Shown here: positions 17,724 to 26,840 of the stretch, in pieces
How positions within the stretch are numbered: position 1 is the first letter of the stretch
Layout of the letters: every line of letters begins with the position of its first letter
Source: G963663315 sp965208975
Lineage (GTDB): Bacteria; Pseudomonadota; Gammaproteobacteria; Arenicellales; Poriferihabitantaceae
NCBI GenBank assembly: GCA_965208975.1
Contig: CBDBQH010000003.1
Coordinates: 992,001 to 1,056,000 of the forward strand
DNA length: 64,000 nucleotides
Direction: 5' to 3'
Translations under genes and position numbers: made by a program
The notes under the pieces: generated by a model
Told to the model about the DNA's origin: nothing
The model's input: only the letters and a program-made list of their open reading frames with translations
The model's database searches: none

Positions 17724-18568
17724 TACCCGGAAAATCTCCCGCTTCCCTGAGCTTGCGGTCACCCGCGAAAATCAACCTGTTTTTACACGTGACCGGCAAA
17801 CGCGCCGATGGTTACCATGAGTTGGAAACCGTTTTCCAGTTTCTGGACTTTCACGATGTATTGAGATTCGAGCTGACCGGCGAGCCGGGAATCGCGCGCA
17901 TGGATGATCACCCATACAATCTGCCCCGAGCCGACCTGATCATTCGCGCATCGGAACTGCTGGCTTCGAGCCGGGGATTAAAAAACCCGCCCGGAGTCCG
18001 AATCACCCTGAGCAAGGTCATCCCCCCCGGTTCAGGCATGGGAGGAGGCAGCTCCAATGCCGCAACCACGCTGCTCGCATTGAACAGACTGTGGCGACTG
18101 TGTCTGCCTCGCTCCGAGCTCCAGTCGCTGGCGGAACAGCTGGGCGCCGATGTGCCGGTCTTCATTTACGGACACTCCTGCTGGGCCCGCGGAATCGGTG
18201 ATGAATTTGAACGATTCGACCCTGAACCGCATTGGTATTGTATTTGTATTCCTGAAGCGAGCGCCTCCACCCGGGCTGTTTTTCAACATCCCGATCTTTG
18301 CCGTGACCACCCGCCTGTTTCAAAGCTCGACTTTCACCAGGGCCGGGTCTGCAATGATCTGGAAGCCGTGTCCAGGAACCTGTATCACGAAATCGAGGAA
18401 GCCTTCACGATACTCAATCAGTACGGCAGGCCCAAAATGAACGGCAGTGGCGCTTCAGTTTTTCTCCAATGTGAGTCCGAAGCAGCCGCGAGACGAATCC
18501 GGGAGCGGCTGCCGGCCCGCCTCCATGCCCGGGTGGCTCGCGCCCTGAATGACATCCGGGAGCGTTAG
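17720..18568 (+). CDS. ispE: 4-diphosphocytidyl-2-C-methyl-D-erythritol kinase
   Basis: 282 residues of the GHMP kinase family, with SPAKINLFLHVTGKRADGYH at the N-terminus and the ATP-binding glycine loop PPGSGMGGGSSNAAT near residues 104-118. A C-terminal MNGSGASVF motif is also present. It phosphorylates CDP-methylerythritol in the non-mevalonate isoprenoid pathway. The end of an operon with the TPR lipoprotein and lolB. Confidence 0.96.
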   Translation: MIPGKSPASLSLRSPAKINLFLHVTGKRADGYHELETVFQFLDFHDVLRFELTGEPGIARMDDHPYNLPRADLIIRASELLASSRGLKNPPGVRITLSKVIPPGSGMGGGSSNAATTLLALNRLWRLCLPRSELQSLAEQLGADVPVFIYGHSCWARGIGDEFERFDPEPHWYCICIPEASASTRAVFQHPDLCRDHPPVSKLDFHQGRVCNDLEAVSRNLYHEIEEAFTILNQYGRPKMNGSGASVFLQCESEAAARRIRERLPARLHARVARALNDIRER

Positions 18569-18574
18569 AATGAC

Positions 18575-19531
18575 TCATAATTTCTCTCCCAGTTTATGTC
18601 TGGCGGCATACAACGCGATGAAATCATAGACGATGGATGCGCCGAGCAACGAGGTGATCTCTGCATGGTCGTAAGGCGGAGAAACCTCCACCAGGTCCAT
18701 TCCCACCAGATTAACGCCTCTCAGATTGCGGAGAATCTGTAACGCCTGGGCTGAACTCAACCCTCCGCAAACCGGAGTGCCCGTACCTGGAGCAAAAGCC
18801 GGGTCCACACAGTCAATGTCAAACGTAAGGTAAGTTTTCCGGTTCTTGAGGATTTTCCTGATCTGCCGAACCAGCGCTTCGACACCGTTGGCATGAATCC
18901 AGTCGGCGGGAAAAATGTTAAAGCCAAGAGGCGCGTCGTTGGTTGTTCGTATTCCCGCCTGAACAGATTCCTCCGGAATCACCAACCCTTCCTTTACAGC
19001 GTGAAAGAACATCGTGCCATGATCAATCCGCCCGTCTTCATCGTCCCAGGTATCCGTATGGGCATCAAAATGCAACAACGATACCGGCCCATGTTTCTTG
19101 ACGTGGGCGCGCAATATCGGCAGCGTAATGAAATGGTCCCCACCCAGGGTCAGCGCCGCCGTGTCCGTATCGAGGATTGATTCTGTATGAGCCTGGATGC
19201 AGTCGGGAATGGTTTGCGGACGGCCGTGATCAAACAGGCAGTCTCCATAATCCGCAATTTTCATCAACTCAAACGCATTAAACTCCCAGGGCCAGTTCCG
19301 TTGCCAGGCGATTTCCACAGAAGCCGCCCGAATCCCCCGCGGACCGAATCGCGTACCGGGGCGATTGGTGGTCGCGGTATCGAACGGCACCCCCGTGATC
19401 GCAAGCTCCGCATCGGACAAGTCTTTCGAATACCGGCGCCGGGCAAAGCTCAATGCTCCGGAATAAGTAGGTTCCGGGTTGACTCCGCTCATGGAATCAG
19501 CGGTAAACGCCTGGTCAATAGGATGGGTCAT
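18575..19531 (-). CDS. speB: Agmatinase/arginase-family ureohydrolase
   Basis: 318 residues from the ATG at 19531 (MTHPIDQAF), chosen because residues encoded further upstream have no family match. The manganese ligands lie in GGDHFITLP, HFDAHTDTWD and DIDCVDPAFAPGTGTP. These enzymes split agmatine (or guanidino-acids) into urea and an amine; the family pattern with GVPFDTATTNRPGTRFGP is closest to agmatinases, which make putrescine. It converges with ispE, 6 bases apart. The symbol is a best guess within the family. Confidence 0.85.
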   Translation of the reverse strand: MTHPIDQAFTADSMSGVNPEPTYSGALSFARRRYSKDLSDAELAITGVPFDTATTNRPGTRFGPRGIRAASVEIAWQRNWPWEFNAFELMKIADYGDCLFDHGRPQTIPDCIQAHTESILDTDTAALTLGGDHFITLPILRAHVKKHGPVSLLHFDAHTDTWDDEDGRIDHGTMFFHAVKEGLVIPEESVQAGIRTTNDAPLGFNIFPADWIHANGVEALVRQIRKILKNRKTYLTFDIDCVDPAFAPGTGTPVCGGLSSAQALQILRNLRGVNLVGMDLVEVSPPYDHAEITSLLGASIVYDFIALYAARHKLGEKL

Positions 19532-19630
19532 CTTGTCTGTAGCCGGTAACTGGAATCTGGAGTTTATCAAGACGAATCCGCCAAATCGAGTCTCGAAGTT
19601 CCCTTGAAGCTCCCTGATATTTGCGTTTAT

Positions 19631-19685
19631 TGTCAAATTTCGATGTCAAATTTCGATTGACAGGCGCTGGTCTGGCAATCAAAAT
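19631..19685 (+). promoter_or_regulatory. Tandem 13-bp repeat and candidate promoter upstream of tRNA-Gln/prs
   Basis: TGTCAAATTTCGA occurs twice (19631-19643, 19644-19656) and runs directly into TTGACA (19657-19662). CAAAAT at 19680-19685 is a fair -10 with 17-base spacing. The promoter would serve tRNA-Gln and possibly prs. Confidence 0.45.
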
Positions 19686-19708
19686 ACGGCGTTTTTTCAA
19701 GAGGAATC

Positions 19709-19736
19709 CGGTTATAATCGCACTCGGTTATAATCG
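19709..19736. repeat. Duplicated TATAAT-containing word before tRNA-Gln
   Basis: CGGTTATAATCG is at 19709-19720 and again at 19725-19736, so a perfect TATAAT hexamer appears twice 16 bases apart. Either could be a -10 box; good -35 boxes at the right distances are not obvious. Confidence 0.7.
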
Positions 19737-19794
19737 AATCATCGGCAATGTATCCACTTCTTCAAATCCGGATGTTCGACGATTAACTGATAAT

Positions 19795-19871
19795 TGGGGT
19801 GTAGCCAAGTGGCCCAAGGCACCAGGTTTTGATCCTGGCATTCGGAGGTTCGAATCCTCCCACCCCAGCCA
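19795..19871 (+). tRNA. tRNA-Gln (anticodon TTG)
   Basis: A full cloverleaf of 77 bases: acceptor stem TGGGGTG/CACCCCA, D arm GCC...GGC, anticodon stem CCAGG/CCTGG with loop TTTTGAT (anticodon TTG at 19829-19831), T arm GGAGG-TTCGAAT-CCTCC, discriminator G and an encoded CCA. It reads CAA codons. A tRNA-Gln between ispE and prs is common in gammaproteobacteria. Confidence 0.97.
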
Positions 19872-19896
19872 GAACAGCAAAAACCCTGAATCAAAC

Positions 19897-20850
19897 ATGG
19901 TATCCCCCGAGAATCTGACACTCTTTACCGGCAACGCCAATCCCGATCTTGCGATCGCGATCGCCCGCACTCTCGGCGCCCCCCTCGGCAAGACCATGGT
20001 CGGGCGATTCAGTGACGGGGAAATCAATGTCGAGGTGATGGAGAATGTGCGTGGCCGGGATGTGTTCATCGTGCAACCGACCTGCGCTCCGAGCAACGAT
20101 AATCTGATGGAATTGCTGGTGATGATCGATGCGGTCAAGCGTTCTTCCGCTGGCCGGATTACCGCGGTGATTCCCTATTTCGGCTATGCCCGACAGGACC
20201 GCAGACCGCGCACAGCCCGGGTCGCCATTTCCGCCAAGCTGGTGGCTGAAATGATCAGCGTTGCGGGAGCGGACCGGGTACTGACCATGGACCTGCATGC
20301 GGACCAGATTCAGGGGTATTTCGATATTCCTACGGACAATATCTACGGTTCGCCGGTTTTGATGAGTGAACTGTGGCGCAAACAATTACCCAATCCGGTG
20401 ATTGTCTCGCCGGATGTCGGCGGTGTTGTACGCGCCCGGGCAATGGCCAAGCAGCTTGAAACCGGACTCGCCATTATTGACAAACGGCGACCCAAGGCCA
20501 ATGAAGCCAAGATCATGCACATTATCGGCGATGTATCGAACCATTCCTGTATCCTGATAGATGATATGGTCGATACCGCGAATACCCTTTGTGAAGCGGC
20601 TCGCGCATTGAAGGAACACGGCGCGATCAAGGTGCTCGCAAGCTGTACCCATCCGGTATTGTCAGGTGAGGCAATTGACCGGATTGAGAAGTCGCAAATC
20701 AACGAACTACTGGTAACCAATTCGATCCCATTGAGTGAGCGGGCGCGGGAATGCGAAAAGATCACTCAACTGAGTGTCGCCGAACTACTGGCCGAGTCGA
20801 TTCGCCGCATTGCCACGGGTGATTCGATCAGCAACCTGTTTATAGATTAA
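19897..20850 (+). CDS. prs: Ribose-phosphate pyrophosphokinase
   Basis: 317 residues from the ATG at 19897. It has the ATP-flexible-loop region FGYARQDRRPRTARVAISA, the DLHADQIQGYF block and the PRPP-binding loop in CILIDDMVDTANT. It makes PRPP from ribose 5-phosphate and ATP, feeding nucleotide, His and Trp synthesis. The frame stays open upstream through the tRNA gene, which is not coding. Followed 23 bases later by rplY. Confidence 0.96.
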   Translation: MVSPENLTLFTGNANPDLAIAIARTLGAPLGKTMVGRFSDGEINVEVMENVRGRDVFIVQPTCAPSNDNLMELLVMIDAVKRSSAGRITAVIPYFGYARQDRRPRTARVAISAKLVAEMISVAGADRVLTMDLHADQIQGYFDIPTDNIYGSPVLMSELWRKQLPNPVIVSPDVGGVVRARAMAKQLETGLAIIDKRRPKANEAKIMHIIGDVSNHSCILIDDMVDTANTLCEAARALKEHGAIKVLASCTHPVLSGEAIDRIEKSQINELLVTNSIPLSERARECEKITQLSVAELLAESIRRIATGDSISNLFID

Positions 20851-20873
20851 TCAACTGAATCAAGAGTAAAAAA

Positions 20874-21527
20874 ATGGCAGATCAATTTGAACTTACCGCT
20901 CGGCTTCGGGCGCGTTCCGGCACCAATCTGGTACGGCGACTGCGCCGCGAAGGCGATGTTCCGGCGGTACTCTACGGCGGCGGCAAACCCAACCTGAGTA
21001 TCGCCGTCAACCACGACGTGCTGTATCACAGTCTGGAAAAGGAAGAATTCCACTCGGCCGTTATCATTATCAATACGGGCGGCCAGAAGGAACAGGTGAT
21101 TCTTCGTGACGTACAACGCCATCCTCACAAAATCAATATCCTGCATGCGGATTTCCAGCGCGTTGACGAAAACAAGGCGTTGACCATATCTCTGCCCATT
21201 CACTTTATCGGTGAAGAAGAGTGTGCGGGCGTCAAAACCGGGGGGCTAATCAGTCACCTGATGAATGATGTTGAGGTTACCTGTCTGCCAAAGGATTTGC
21301 CGGCACACATTGAGCTTGACCTGACTCACCTGGAGCTGAACGAATCACTGCATCTTTCGGATATTCAACTGCCGGAAGGAGTCCAGGTCACGGCCCTGAT
21401 GCACGACGAAGGCCACGAACACGACCATGCGGTGGTTTCTGTGACCGCGCGCCGGGTTGGAGTCGAACCCACTGCCGAGGACACGGCCGCTGACCTCACG
21501 GAAGATGACGCGGGAAGCTCCGATTGA
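20874..21527 (+). CDS. rplY: 50S ribosomal protein L25/general stress protein Ctc
   Basis: 217 residues of the long two-domain form: an N-terminal 5S-rRNA-binding domain (RLRREGDVPAVLYGG, VQRHPHKINILHADFQ) and a C-terminal beta domain (LPKDLPAHIELDLTHL), ending in an acidic tail. The order prs-rplY-pth-ychF is standard. Confidence 0.95.
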   Translation: MADQFELTARLRARSGTNLVRRLRREGDVPAVLYGGGKPNLSIAVNHDVLYHSLEKEEFHSAVIIINTGGQKEQVILRDVQRHPHKINILHADFQRVDENKALTISLPIHFIGEEECAGVKTGGLISHLMNDVEVTCLPKDLPAHIELDLTHLELNESLHLSDIQLPEGVQVTALMHDEGHEHDHAVVSVTARRVGVEPTAEDTAADLTEDDAGSSD

Positions 21528-21572
21528 ACCTGGAACGGGCAGTCCTGCGAACCTGCCCGGTTCCGAATCAAT

Positions 21573-22172
21573 GTGAAAGCCGCTAAAATAGCGCTGGTAG
21601 CCGGGCTGGGAAATCCGGGGCAACAGTACGCCGCGACCCGGCATAATGTCGGGTTCTGGTTTATGGAACGTCTGCAACCCGAATATCGGATCACCCTTTC
21701 GGCGGAAAAGAAATTCAAGGCGAAAACAGGCCAGTTCCAACATCACAACGACAGGGTGCGGGTAGTCACACCGTGCACATTCATGAATCTGAGCGGTGAG
21801 TCCATCGCGTCCATGGCATCGTATTATCGAATCGCGCCACAACATATTCTGGTCATTCACGATGAAGTCGATTTCGAGCCGGGCGTGGTACGATTCAAGA
21901 CAAGCGGCGGTCATGGCGGTCACAACGGCCTGCGCAATATCATAGCCAGACTCGGCTGCGGCGACTTCCCGAGAATTCGTATCGGTATCGGTCATCCGGG
22001 CAGTCATCGGGATGTGTCAAATTTTGTACTGTCCAGGCCCTCGCTGGCTGAAATCGGCAGGATTGAAGACTCCATTGAGCGGGCAATCGCAGTCATGCCG
22101 GACATTCTTTGCGGGAATTACCAGCAGGCGATGAATACACTCCACCGAAATCCCGCAGACTCCGGAGCGTAA
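21573..22172 (+). CDS. pth: Peptidyl-tRNA hydrolase
   Basis: 199 residues with GLGNPGQQYAATRHNVGFW, including the catalytic His of RHNVGF, FMNLSGES and the HDEVDFEPG block, and the GGHGGHNGLR motif. It recycles stalled peptidyl-tRNA. The start is GTG at 21573; an ATG two bases earlier is out of frame. Only one base separates its stop from ychF. Confidence 0.95.
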   Translation: MKAAKIALVAGLGNPGQQYAATRHNVGFWFMERLQPEYRITLSAEKKFKAKTGQFQHHNDRVRVVTPCTFMNLSGESIASMASYYRIAPQHILVIHDEVDFEPGVVRFKTSGGHGGHNGLRNIIARLGCGDFPRIRIGIGHPGSHRDVSNFVLSRPSLAEIGRIEDSIERAIAVMPDILCGNYQQAMNTLHRNPADSGA

Positions 22173-22173
22173 C

Positions 22174-23268
22174 ATGGGCATCCAATGCGGCATTGTGGGG
22201 TTGCCGAATGTAGGCAAGTCCACATTATTCAATGCACTGACCGGATCTGGCCAGGCCCAGGCTGAAAATTACGCCTTTTGCACGATTGACCCCAATGTCG
22301 GCATCGTCGAAGTCCCCGATACCCGGCTGGCTCAGCTGGCGGCAATCATTCGACCACTCAAGGTCATTCCAACCACCGTGGAATTTGTTGACATCGCCGG
22401 ACTGGTGGCAGGCGCCTCACAGGGAGAAGGGCTGGGTAATCGCTTTTTGGCCCATATTCGGGAAGTGGACGCCATCGTTCATGTTGTTCGCGCCTTCGAA
22501 GACGACCATATCACCCATGTGTCGAACCGGGTGGACCCCGTATCCGATATCGAGACGATCAATACCGAGCTGATACTGGCCGACATCCAGACCGCGGACA
22601 AAGCCATCGGTCGCGCCGAAAAAGCGGGGAAATCGGGGAACAAGGAACAAATAGCGCTGGCCGGATTACTGCACACAGTCCGCAAGCATCTGAATGACGG
22701 CTCCAGGATCCGTTCAATGAACCTGTCTCCGGCGGCGAGAAAAACCCTGAAACCATGCTGTTTCCTGACTGACAAACCGGTCCTGTACATCGCCAACGTC
22801 GAGGACATCGGTTATGACTGCAATCCGCGCCTGCCCGTCATCAGGCAGTTGGCGGAAAGTGAGTCGGCGCAAGTGGTCACGATATCCGCTTCGCTGGAAC
22901 AGGAACTGAGCGAATTGCCGGAACAGGATATCGCCCCATTTCTCGAAGAAATGGGGCTGCGGGAAGCCGGACTGAATCGAGTCATTCGCTGCGCATACTC
23001 CCTGCTCGGTCTACACACCTTCTTTACCGCCGGACCCAAAGAAGTGCGAGCCTGGACCATTGCGACCGGGGCCACCGCCGCACAATCAGCAGGAGTCATA
23101 CACAGCGACTTCGAACGCGGCTTTATTTGCGCGGAAACGGTCGCCTGGGACGATTACATCCGATACGGTGGAGTACAGGGAGCGGCCGGCGCCGGCAAAC
23201 TCAGGCTGGAGGGGAGAAATTATATCGTCCGCGATGGCGATGTCGTGCATTTTCGCTTTAACGTATGA
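22174..23268 (+). CDS. ychF: Redox-regulated ATPase/GTPase YchF (Obg family)
   Basis: 364 residues. G1 is GLPNVGKSTLFNAL, the position of the base-specificity motif reads NVED rather than NKxD, as in the ATP-preferring YchF proteins, and a C-terminal TGS domain ends the chain. It binds ribosomes and acts in stress and translation control. Its stop overlaps the start of the next gene by 4 bases, which is unusual for ychF. Confidence 0.95.
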   Translation: MGIQCGIVGLPNVGKSTLFNALTGSGQAQAENYAFCTIDPNVGIVEVPDTRLAQLAAIIRPLKVIPTTVEFVDIAGLVAGASQGEGLGNRFLAHIREVDAIVHVVRAFEDDHITHVSNRVDPVSDIETINTELILADIQTADKAIGRAEKAGKSGNKEQIALAGLLHTVRKHLNDGSRIRSMNLSPAARKTLKPCCFLTDKPVLYIANVEDIGYDCNPRLPVIRQLAESESAQVVTISASLEQELSELPEQDIAPFLEEMGLREAGLNRVIRCAYSLLGLHTFFTAGPKEVRAWTIATGATAAQSAGVIHSDFERGFICAETVAWDDYIRYGGVQGAAGAGKLRLEGRNYIVRDGDVVHFRFNV

Positions 23269-25385
23269 GCCAGCTTGATTACGAAAAACTCGAAGCCCTG
23301 CTCGATGAATATCTTGACCCGGTGCTTTCATCCCGCCGTACCTCGGAAGAGCTGGTACGGGGTCTGCTCCCGCTTCCCCGGCGTCACCAGGATTTCGCGC
23401 TGCACTGGACCGATGTGATCCGCCGATCCAACGCCGAAATGGCCTGGCAGTTCGTACAAAGGGCTCCACTGGCGCTGAAATTGATGGAGACCCGGGGAAC
23501 GCGCCAATGGCTCCTGCATGCCATGGATATCTATGACAAGGAAGGGCTGTATCCCGGAAGCGCGGCATTCGACAAAGTAGAGTCCTTCGCCAGGGAGTTT
23601 CGACTAAGCCATGTCACCGTCACCCTGGAGCAGGTGCGGGGAGTTCTTGAAACCATTGTCTGCGGCCTGTCCGGGCGAACGCTCAAAATCGAGTCAGGCA
23701 ACCGCCCCTTTACCGATACCGAGACACTCTGGCTGCCGGCGACAATCAACCGATTCAACCAGCGCCAGGAAAATTATCGGTTGTATAAAATCATGACGGT
23801 TCACCTGTGGGCGCAAACCTGGTTCGGCACCTTCCGGCGCCCCGCTCCGGACTCGCCCCATCTCGGCAGCATACTGAACGGGTTTGCGGATAGCGGACGC
23901 GCCCTGAAACTGTTCAACATACTCGAAACCTGGCGGCTCAACGCCTGTATAGAGCGAGAGCTGCCAGGGCTGGCCCGGGAGATCGGTCAACTACATCCCG
24001 TAACCGCCGTGCAGGATGCCACGTGGCAAAAAATCCTGAACGATCTGTCACAACCCGATGCCACCGTATATCAGACCCTGGAAGCCACCTCCTTACTGTA
24101 TGCACTGCAAATGCCCTGGCCGGAACCATTCATATACCAGGGCGAACTCAACCTGGACGCCGCCGAAATGACCATGGAGCAACGCATGGAAGCGGACAAA
24201 GCCGAATTGCAATGGAGCCTGAATGAACTGCTGGAGTCGATTCTCAACGGACAAAACCCTGACTCAGAGCCGTTGCAGGTCGAAGGGGCGCAATTCGATG
24301 CTGAAGTGGATGAGCAGGGGAATCCCCAGGTCACTCTGGATGGAGAACCGCTCGACGCGCCACCGCAGCTCGAGAACCTGTTGACCTCCATGTTCCAGGA
24401 TTTTGACGACATCCCGGATGACTGGCTGGTTGCGGCCGGGGACGGTGATTATGACAACAGAAACCAGCCAGATAATCCAGCCGAAGATGTCTGGAAAGGC
24501 GTCTGGCACAAGGAAGGAGCATTCCTGTACGATGAGTGGGATTTTCGCCGGCAGACCTGGCGCAAGAACTGGTGCGCGCTGCGTGAAGTGGCCGCCCATC
24601 CGCATTACGATGATTTCGCGCAAAGAACCCTGGAGCACCATATTCACCTGGTCACCGACATCCGCAAACATTTTGAAGCCCTGCGTGGCGAAGACCGTAT
24701 TCTCAAGGCGCAATCCGCTGGCGATGATATCGACCTGGATGCTCTGGTCACCGCACACGCGGACCGGCTCACCGGTGTTGAAATGACGGATCGGGTCTAT
24801 GTTCAAATGAGAAAGCAGGAAAGGGATCTGGCCGTCATATTCATGGTCGATGTCAGCGGGTCAACCAAGGGATGGATCAACGACGCGGAAAGAGAAAGCC
24901 TGATCCTGCTCTGTCAGGCGCTCGAGATTCTGGGAGACCAGTACGCCATTTACGGATTTTCCGGGATGACCCGCAATCGCTGCGAAGTCTATAAAATCAA
25001 GACCTTCGAGCAGGACTATGACCGGGAGGTACGCGCCCGAATCAGCGGCTTGCGGCCCCAGGATTATACCCGGATGGGCGTCGTGATTCGCCATCTCACA
25101 CGTATTCTTAATAACGTGGAAGCGAAAACCCGGATTCTGATCACCTTGTCGGACGGCAAGCCGGATGATTATGACGGCTATCGGGGTGAATATGGAATCG
25201 AGGACACCCGCCAGGCGCTGCTGGAAGCGCGTCATAGCGGTATTCATCCCTTTTGCATCACCATTGACACCGAAGCCGGCGATTACCTGCCCCACATGTA
25301 TGGTCACGCCAGTTTTACCGTAATTGACGAAGTCCGCAAACTCCCCCTCAAGGTAGCGGACATCTACCGCAAACTGACCACCTGA
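23265..25385 (+). CDS. VWA-domain protein, NorD/CbbO-like
   Basis: 706 residues. The N-terminal two thirds are helical with no clear catalytic site and include an acidic stretch (about 320-410). The C-terminal von Willebrand A domain carries the metal-ion-dependent adhesion motif DVSGSTKG near residue 529 and a downstream LSDGKPDDYDG loop. NorD, CbbO and related proteins pair with a MoxR-type AAA ATPase (NorQ, CbbQ) to activate metalloenzymes. No such ATPase adjoins here; the nearest is the cobS-like gene 16 kb away, which has its own partner. Translation is coupled to ychF by ATGA. Confidence 0.85.
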   Translation: MSQLDYEKLEALLDEYLDPVLSSRRTSEELVRGLLPLPRRHQDFALHWTDVIRRSNAEMAWQFVQRAPLALKLMETRGTRQWLLHAMDIYDKEGLYPGSAAFDKVESFAREFRLSHVTVTLEQVRGVLETIVCGLSGRTLKIESGNRPFTDTETLWLPATINRFNQRQENYRLYKIMTVHLWAQTWFGTFRRPAPDSPHLGSILNGFADSGRALKLFNILETWRLNACIERELPGLAREIGQLHPVTAVQDATWQKILNDLSQPDATVYQTLEATSLLYALQMPWPEPFIYQGELNLDAAEMTMEQRMEADKAELQWSLNELLESILNGQNPDSEPLQVEGAQFDAEVDEQGNPQVTLDGEPLDAPPQLENLLTSMFQDFDDIPDDWLVAAGDGDYDNRNQPDNPAEDVWKGVWHKEGAFLYDEWDFRRQTWRKNWCALREVAAHPHYDDFAQRTLEHHIHLVTDIRKHFEALRGEDRILKAQSAGDDIDLDALVTAHADRLTGVEMTDRVYVQMRKQERDLAVIFMVDVSGSTKGWINDAERESLILLCQALEILGDQYAIYGFSGMTRNRCEVYKIKTFEQDYDREVRARISGLRPQDYTRMGVVIRHLTRILNNVEAKTRILITLSDGKPDDYDGYRGEYGIEDTRQALLEARHSGIHPFCITIDTEAGDYLPHMYGHASFTVIDEVRKLPLKVADIYRKLTT

Positions 25386-25394
25386 TTTTCCCCG

Positions 25395-25422
25395 GATTTA
25401 CCTTGATTTACCTTGATTTACC
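25395..25422. repeat. 10-bp unit repeated almost three times
   Basis: GATTTACCTT at 25395-25404 and 25405-25414, with a third copy matching over 8 bases, directly after the VWA-protein stop. Non-coding. Confidence 0.85.
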
Positions 25423-25523
25423 TGGACATGGAACAGGCCGGATGTTATACAGTTTTTATCGTGCAATCGCGCATCTGCCTTCAATGCGGGATGCCGATGT
25501 TATTGTTGATCGGTAGAGAATAA

Positions 25524-25607
25524 ATGAAAACCACTCATAAACTGACTCTGGGAATCGTGGCCCAGACCGGCATCGACCGATTCTGCGAATCAATCTGGAA
25601 GACCTGA
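25524..25607 (+). CDS. Possible 27-residue leader peptide overlapping the AAA ATPase start
   Basis: An ATG at 25524 opens a frame of 27 codons (MKTTHKLTLGIV...) whose stop TGA shares a base with the ATG of the ATPase gene (TGATG at 25605-25609). The arrangement would couple translation. No family is recognised, and it could equally be the remains of a longer gene. The rest of the 25386-25606 gap holds nothing else I can support. Confidence 0.3.
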   Translation: MKTTHKLTLGIVAQTGIDRFCESIWKT

Positions 25608-26839
25608 TGGTGGAAGACCAAAGCCCGGCGCCGCCACGAATCGAGCGCATGAAGGTGCAGAATTTTCGGGCTCTACGAAATATCGAGTTAACGAATCTGA
25701 CATTCCTAACCGTACTTTTGGGTCCGAACGGCAGTGGCAAATCCACTTTGTTTGATGTCTTCGCTTTTCTGTCCGAATGCTTCGAGAACGGGTTGCGCCG
25801 GGCGTGGGAGAAACGCGGCAAAGCTCGTGAACTCAAATCGCGTGGCGAGGAAGGGCCTGTTCTGATCGAAATCGCGTATCGCGAACGACCAGACACTCCG
25901 CTGATCAGTTATCACCTCGAAGTAGACGAAAGAAACGGCAAACCCGTTGTAATGCGGGAATGGCTCCGTTGGAAGCGTGGGCAATATGGTGCGCCCTTCA
26001 GGTTTCTTGATTACACCGAAGGCGTTGGGCAGGTTGTCTCAGGCGACCTGCCCGATTCACAGGACCAACGGGTCGACATTCCACTGAGTTCTGCGGATAC
26101 GCTGGCCGTTAATGCACTCGGTCAACTGGCGGAAAACCCCCGCGTCGTTGCGATACGGAATTTCATCATAGGATGGCATGTATCCTGTCTTTCGTCCGAG
26201 GACGCTCGGGGACAACCGGAAGCAGGGGCACAGGAACGTCTGAACAAGACTGGCGACAACCTGGCCAATGTCATCCAGTACTTGTCGGAGGAGCGCCCGG
26301 ATCGTTTGGAACATATTTTTGACAAGCTCCGGGGAAAAGTACCTAAAATCCAGACAGTGACGGCGGATCAAATGCCAGACGGGAGGTTACTGTTAAAAAT
26401 CAAGGATGCGCCTTTTTCCCAGCCAGTGATGGCCCGCTTTGCGTCGGACGGTACACTCAAGATGCTCGCCTATCTGGTCCTGCTGAACGATCCGGACCCG
26501 CCCCCGTTCATCGGCATTGAGGAACCCGAAAATTTCCTGCATCCTCGCCTGCTCTATGGGCTGGCAGAAGAATGTCGGGAAGCGTCCGAGTCAACGCAGA
26601 TCCTCGTAACCACGCATTCGCCGTTCTTCCTGGACGCGCTGCGACCCCATGAAGTGAGAGTGTTGTGGCGTGACGAATATGGCTACACGAGATGCCACCC
26701 ATTGAATGAGAACGACAAAGTCAAATCATTTATGGATGCTGGCGCTCAGTTGGGCGACCTGTGGATGGAAGGCCATTTCGGAGTCGGGGACCCCCTGACA
26801 AAAGGTGGGATGCCGGTTCAGAACGAAGGCACAAGCTGA
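25607..26839 (+). CDS. AAA ATPase of the RecF/OLD-like (AAA_15/AAA_21) type, defence-associated
   Basis: 410 residues with Walker A LLGPNGSGKSTLFD (about 38-50) just after the family opening MKVQNFRALRNIEL, a signature-like FASDGTLKMLAYL near 283-295, Walker B GIEEPENFLHP near 299-309, and a switch THSPFFLDAL. These SMC-like ATPases dimerise around ATP and act as sensors in OLD, Gabija and PARIS defence. The next gene, one base away, encodes a DUF4276 protein with TOPRIM-like residues, giving a two-gene ATPase + TOPRIM module. The start at 25607 is provisional; the Met at residue 15 is another choice. Confidence 0.85.
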   Translation: MVEDQSPAPPRIERMKVQNFRALRNIELTNLTFLTVLLGPNGSGKSTLFDVFAFLSECFENGLRRAWEKRGKARELKSRGEEGPVLIEIAYRERPDTPLISYHLEVDERNGKPVVMREWLRWKRGQYGAPFRFLDYTEGVGQVVSGDLPDSQDQRVDIPLSSADTLAVNALGQLAENPRVVAIRNFIIGWHVSCLSSEDARGQPEAGAQERLNKTGDNLANVIQYLSEERPDRLEHIFDKLRGKVPKIQTVTADQMPDGRLLLKIKDAPFSQPVMARFASDGTLKMLAYLVLLNDPDPPPFIGIEEPENFLHPRLLYGLAEECREASESTQILVTTHSPFFLDALRPHEVRVLWRDEYGYTRCHPLNENDKVKSFMDAGAQLGDLWMEGHFGVGDPLTKGGMPVQNEGTS

Positions 26840-26840
26840 T

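Noticed and set aside
19621..19896. N-terminal extension of prs through the tRNA gene
   Set aside because: The frame is open by chance across a perfect tRNA-Gln; the ATG at 19897 matches Prs family starts.
25524..25607. Transposase N-terminus
   Set aside because: MKTTHKLTLG vaguely recalls some IS5-type starts, but the rest does not follow and no inverted ends or further transposase parts are present.
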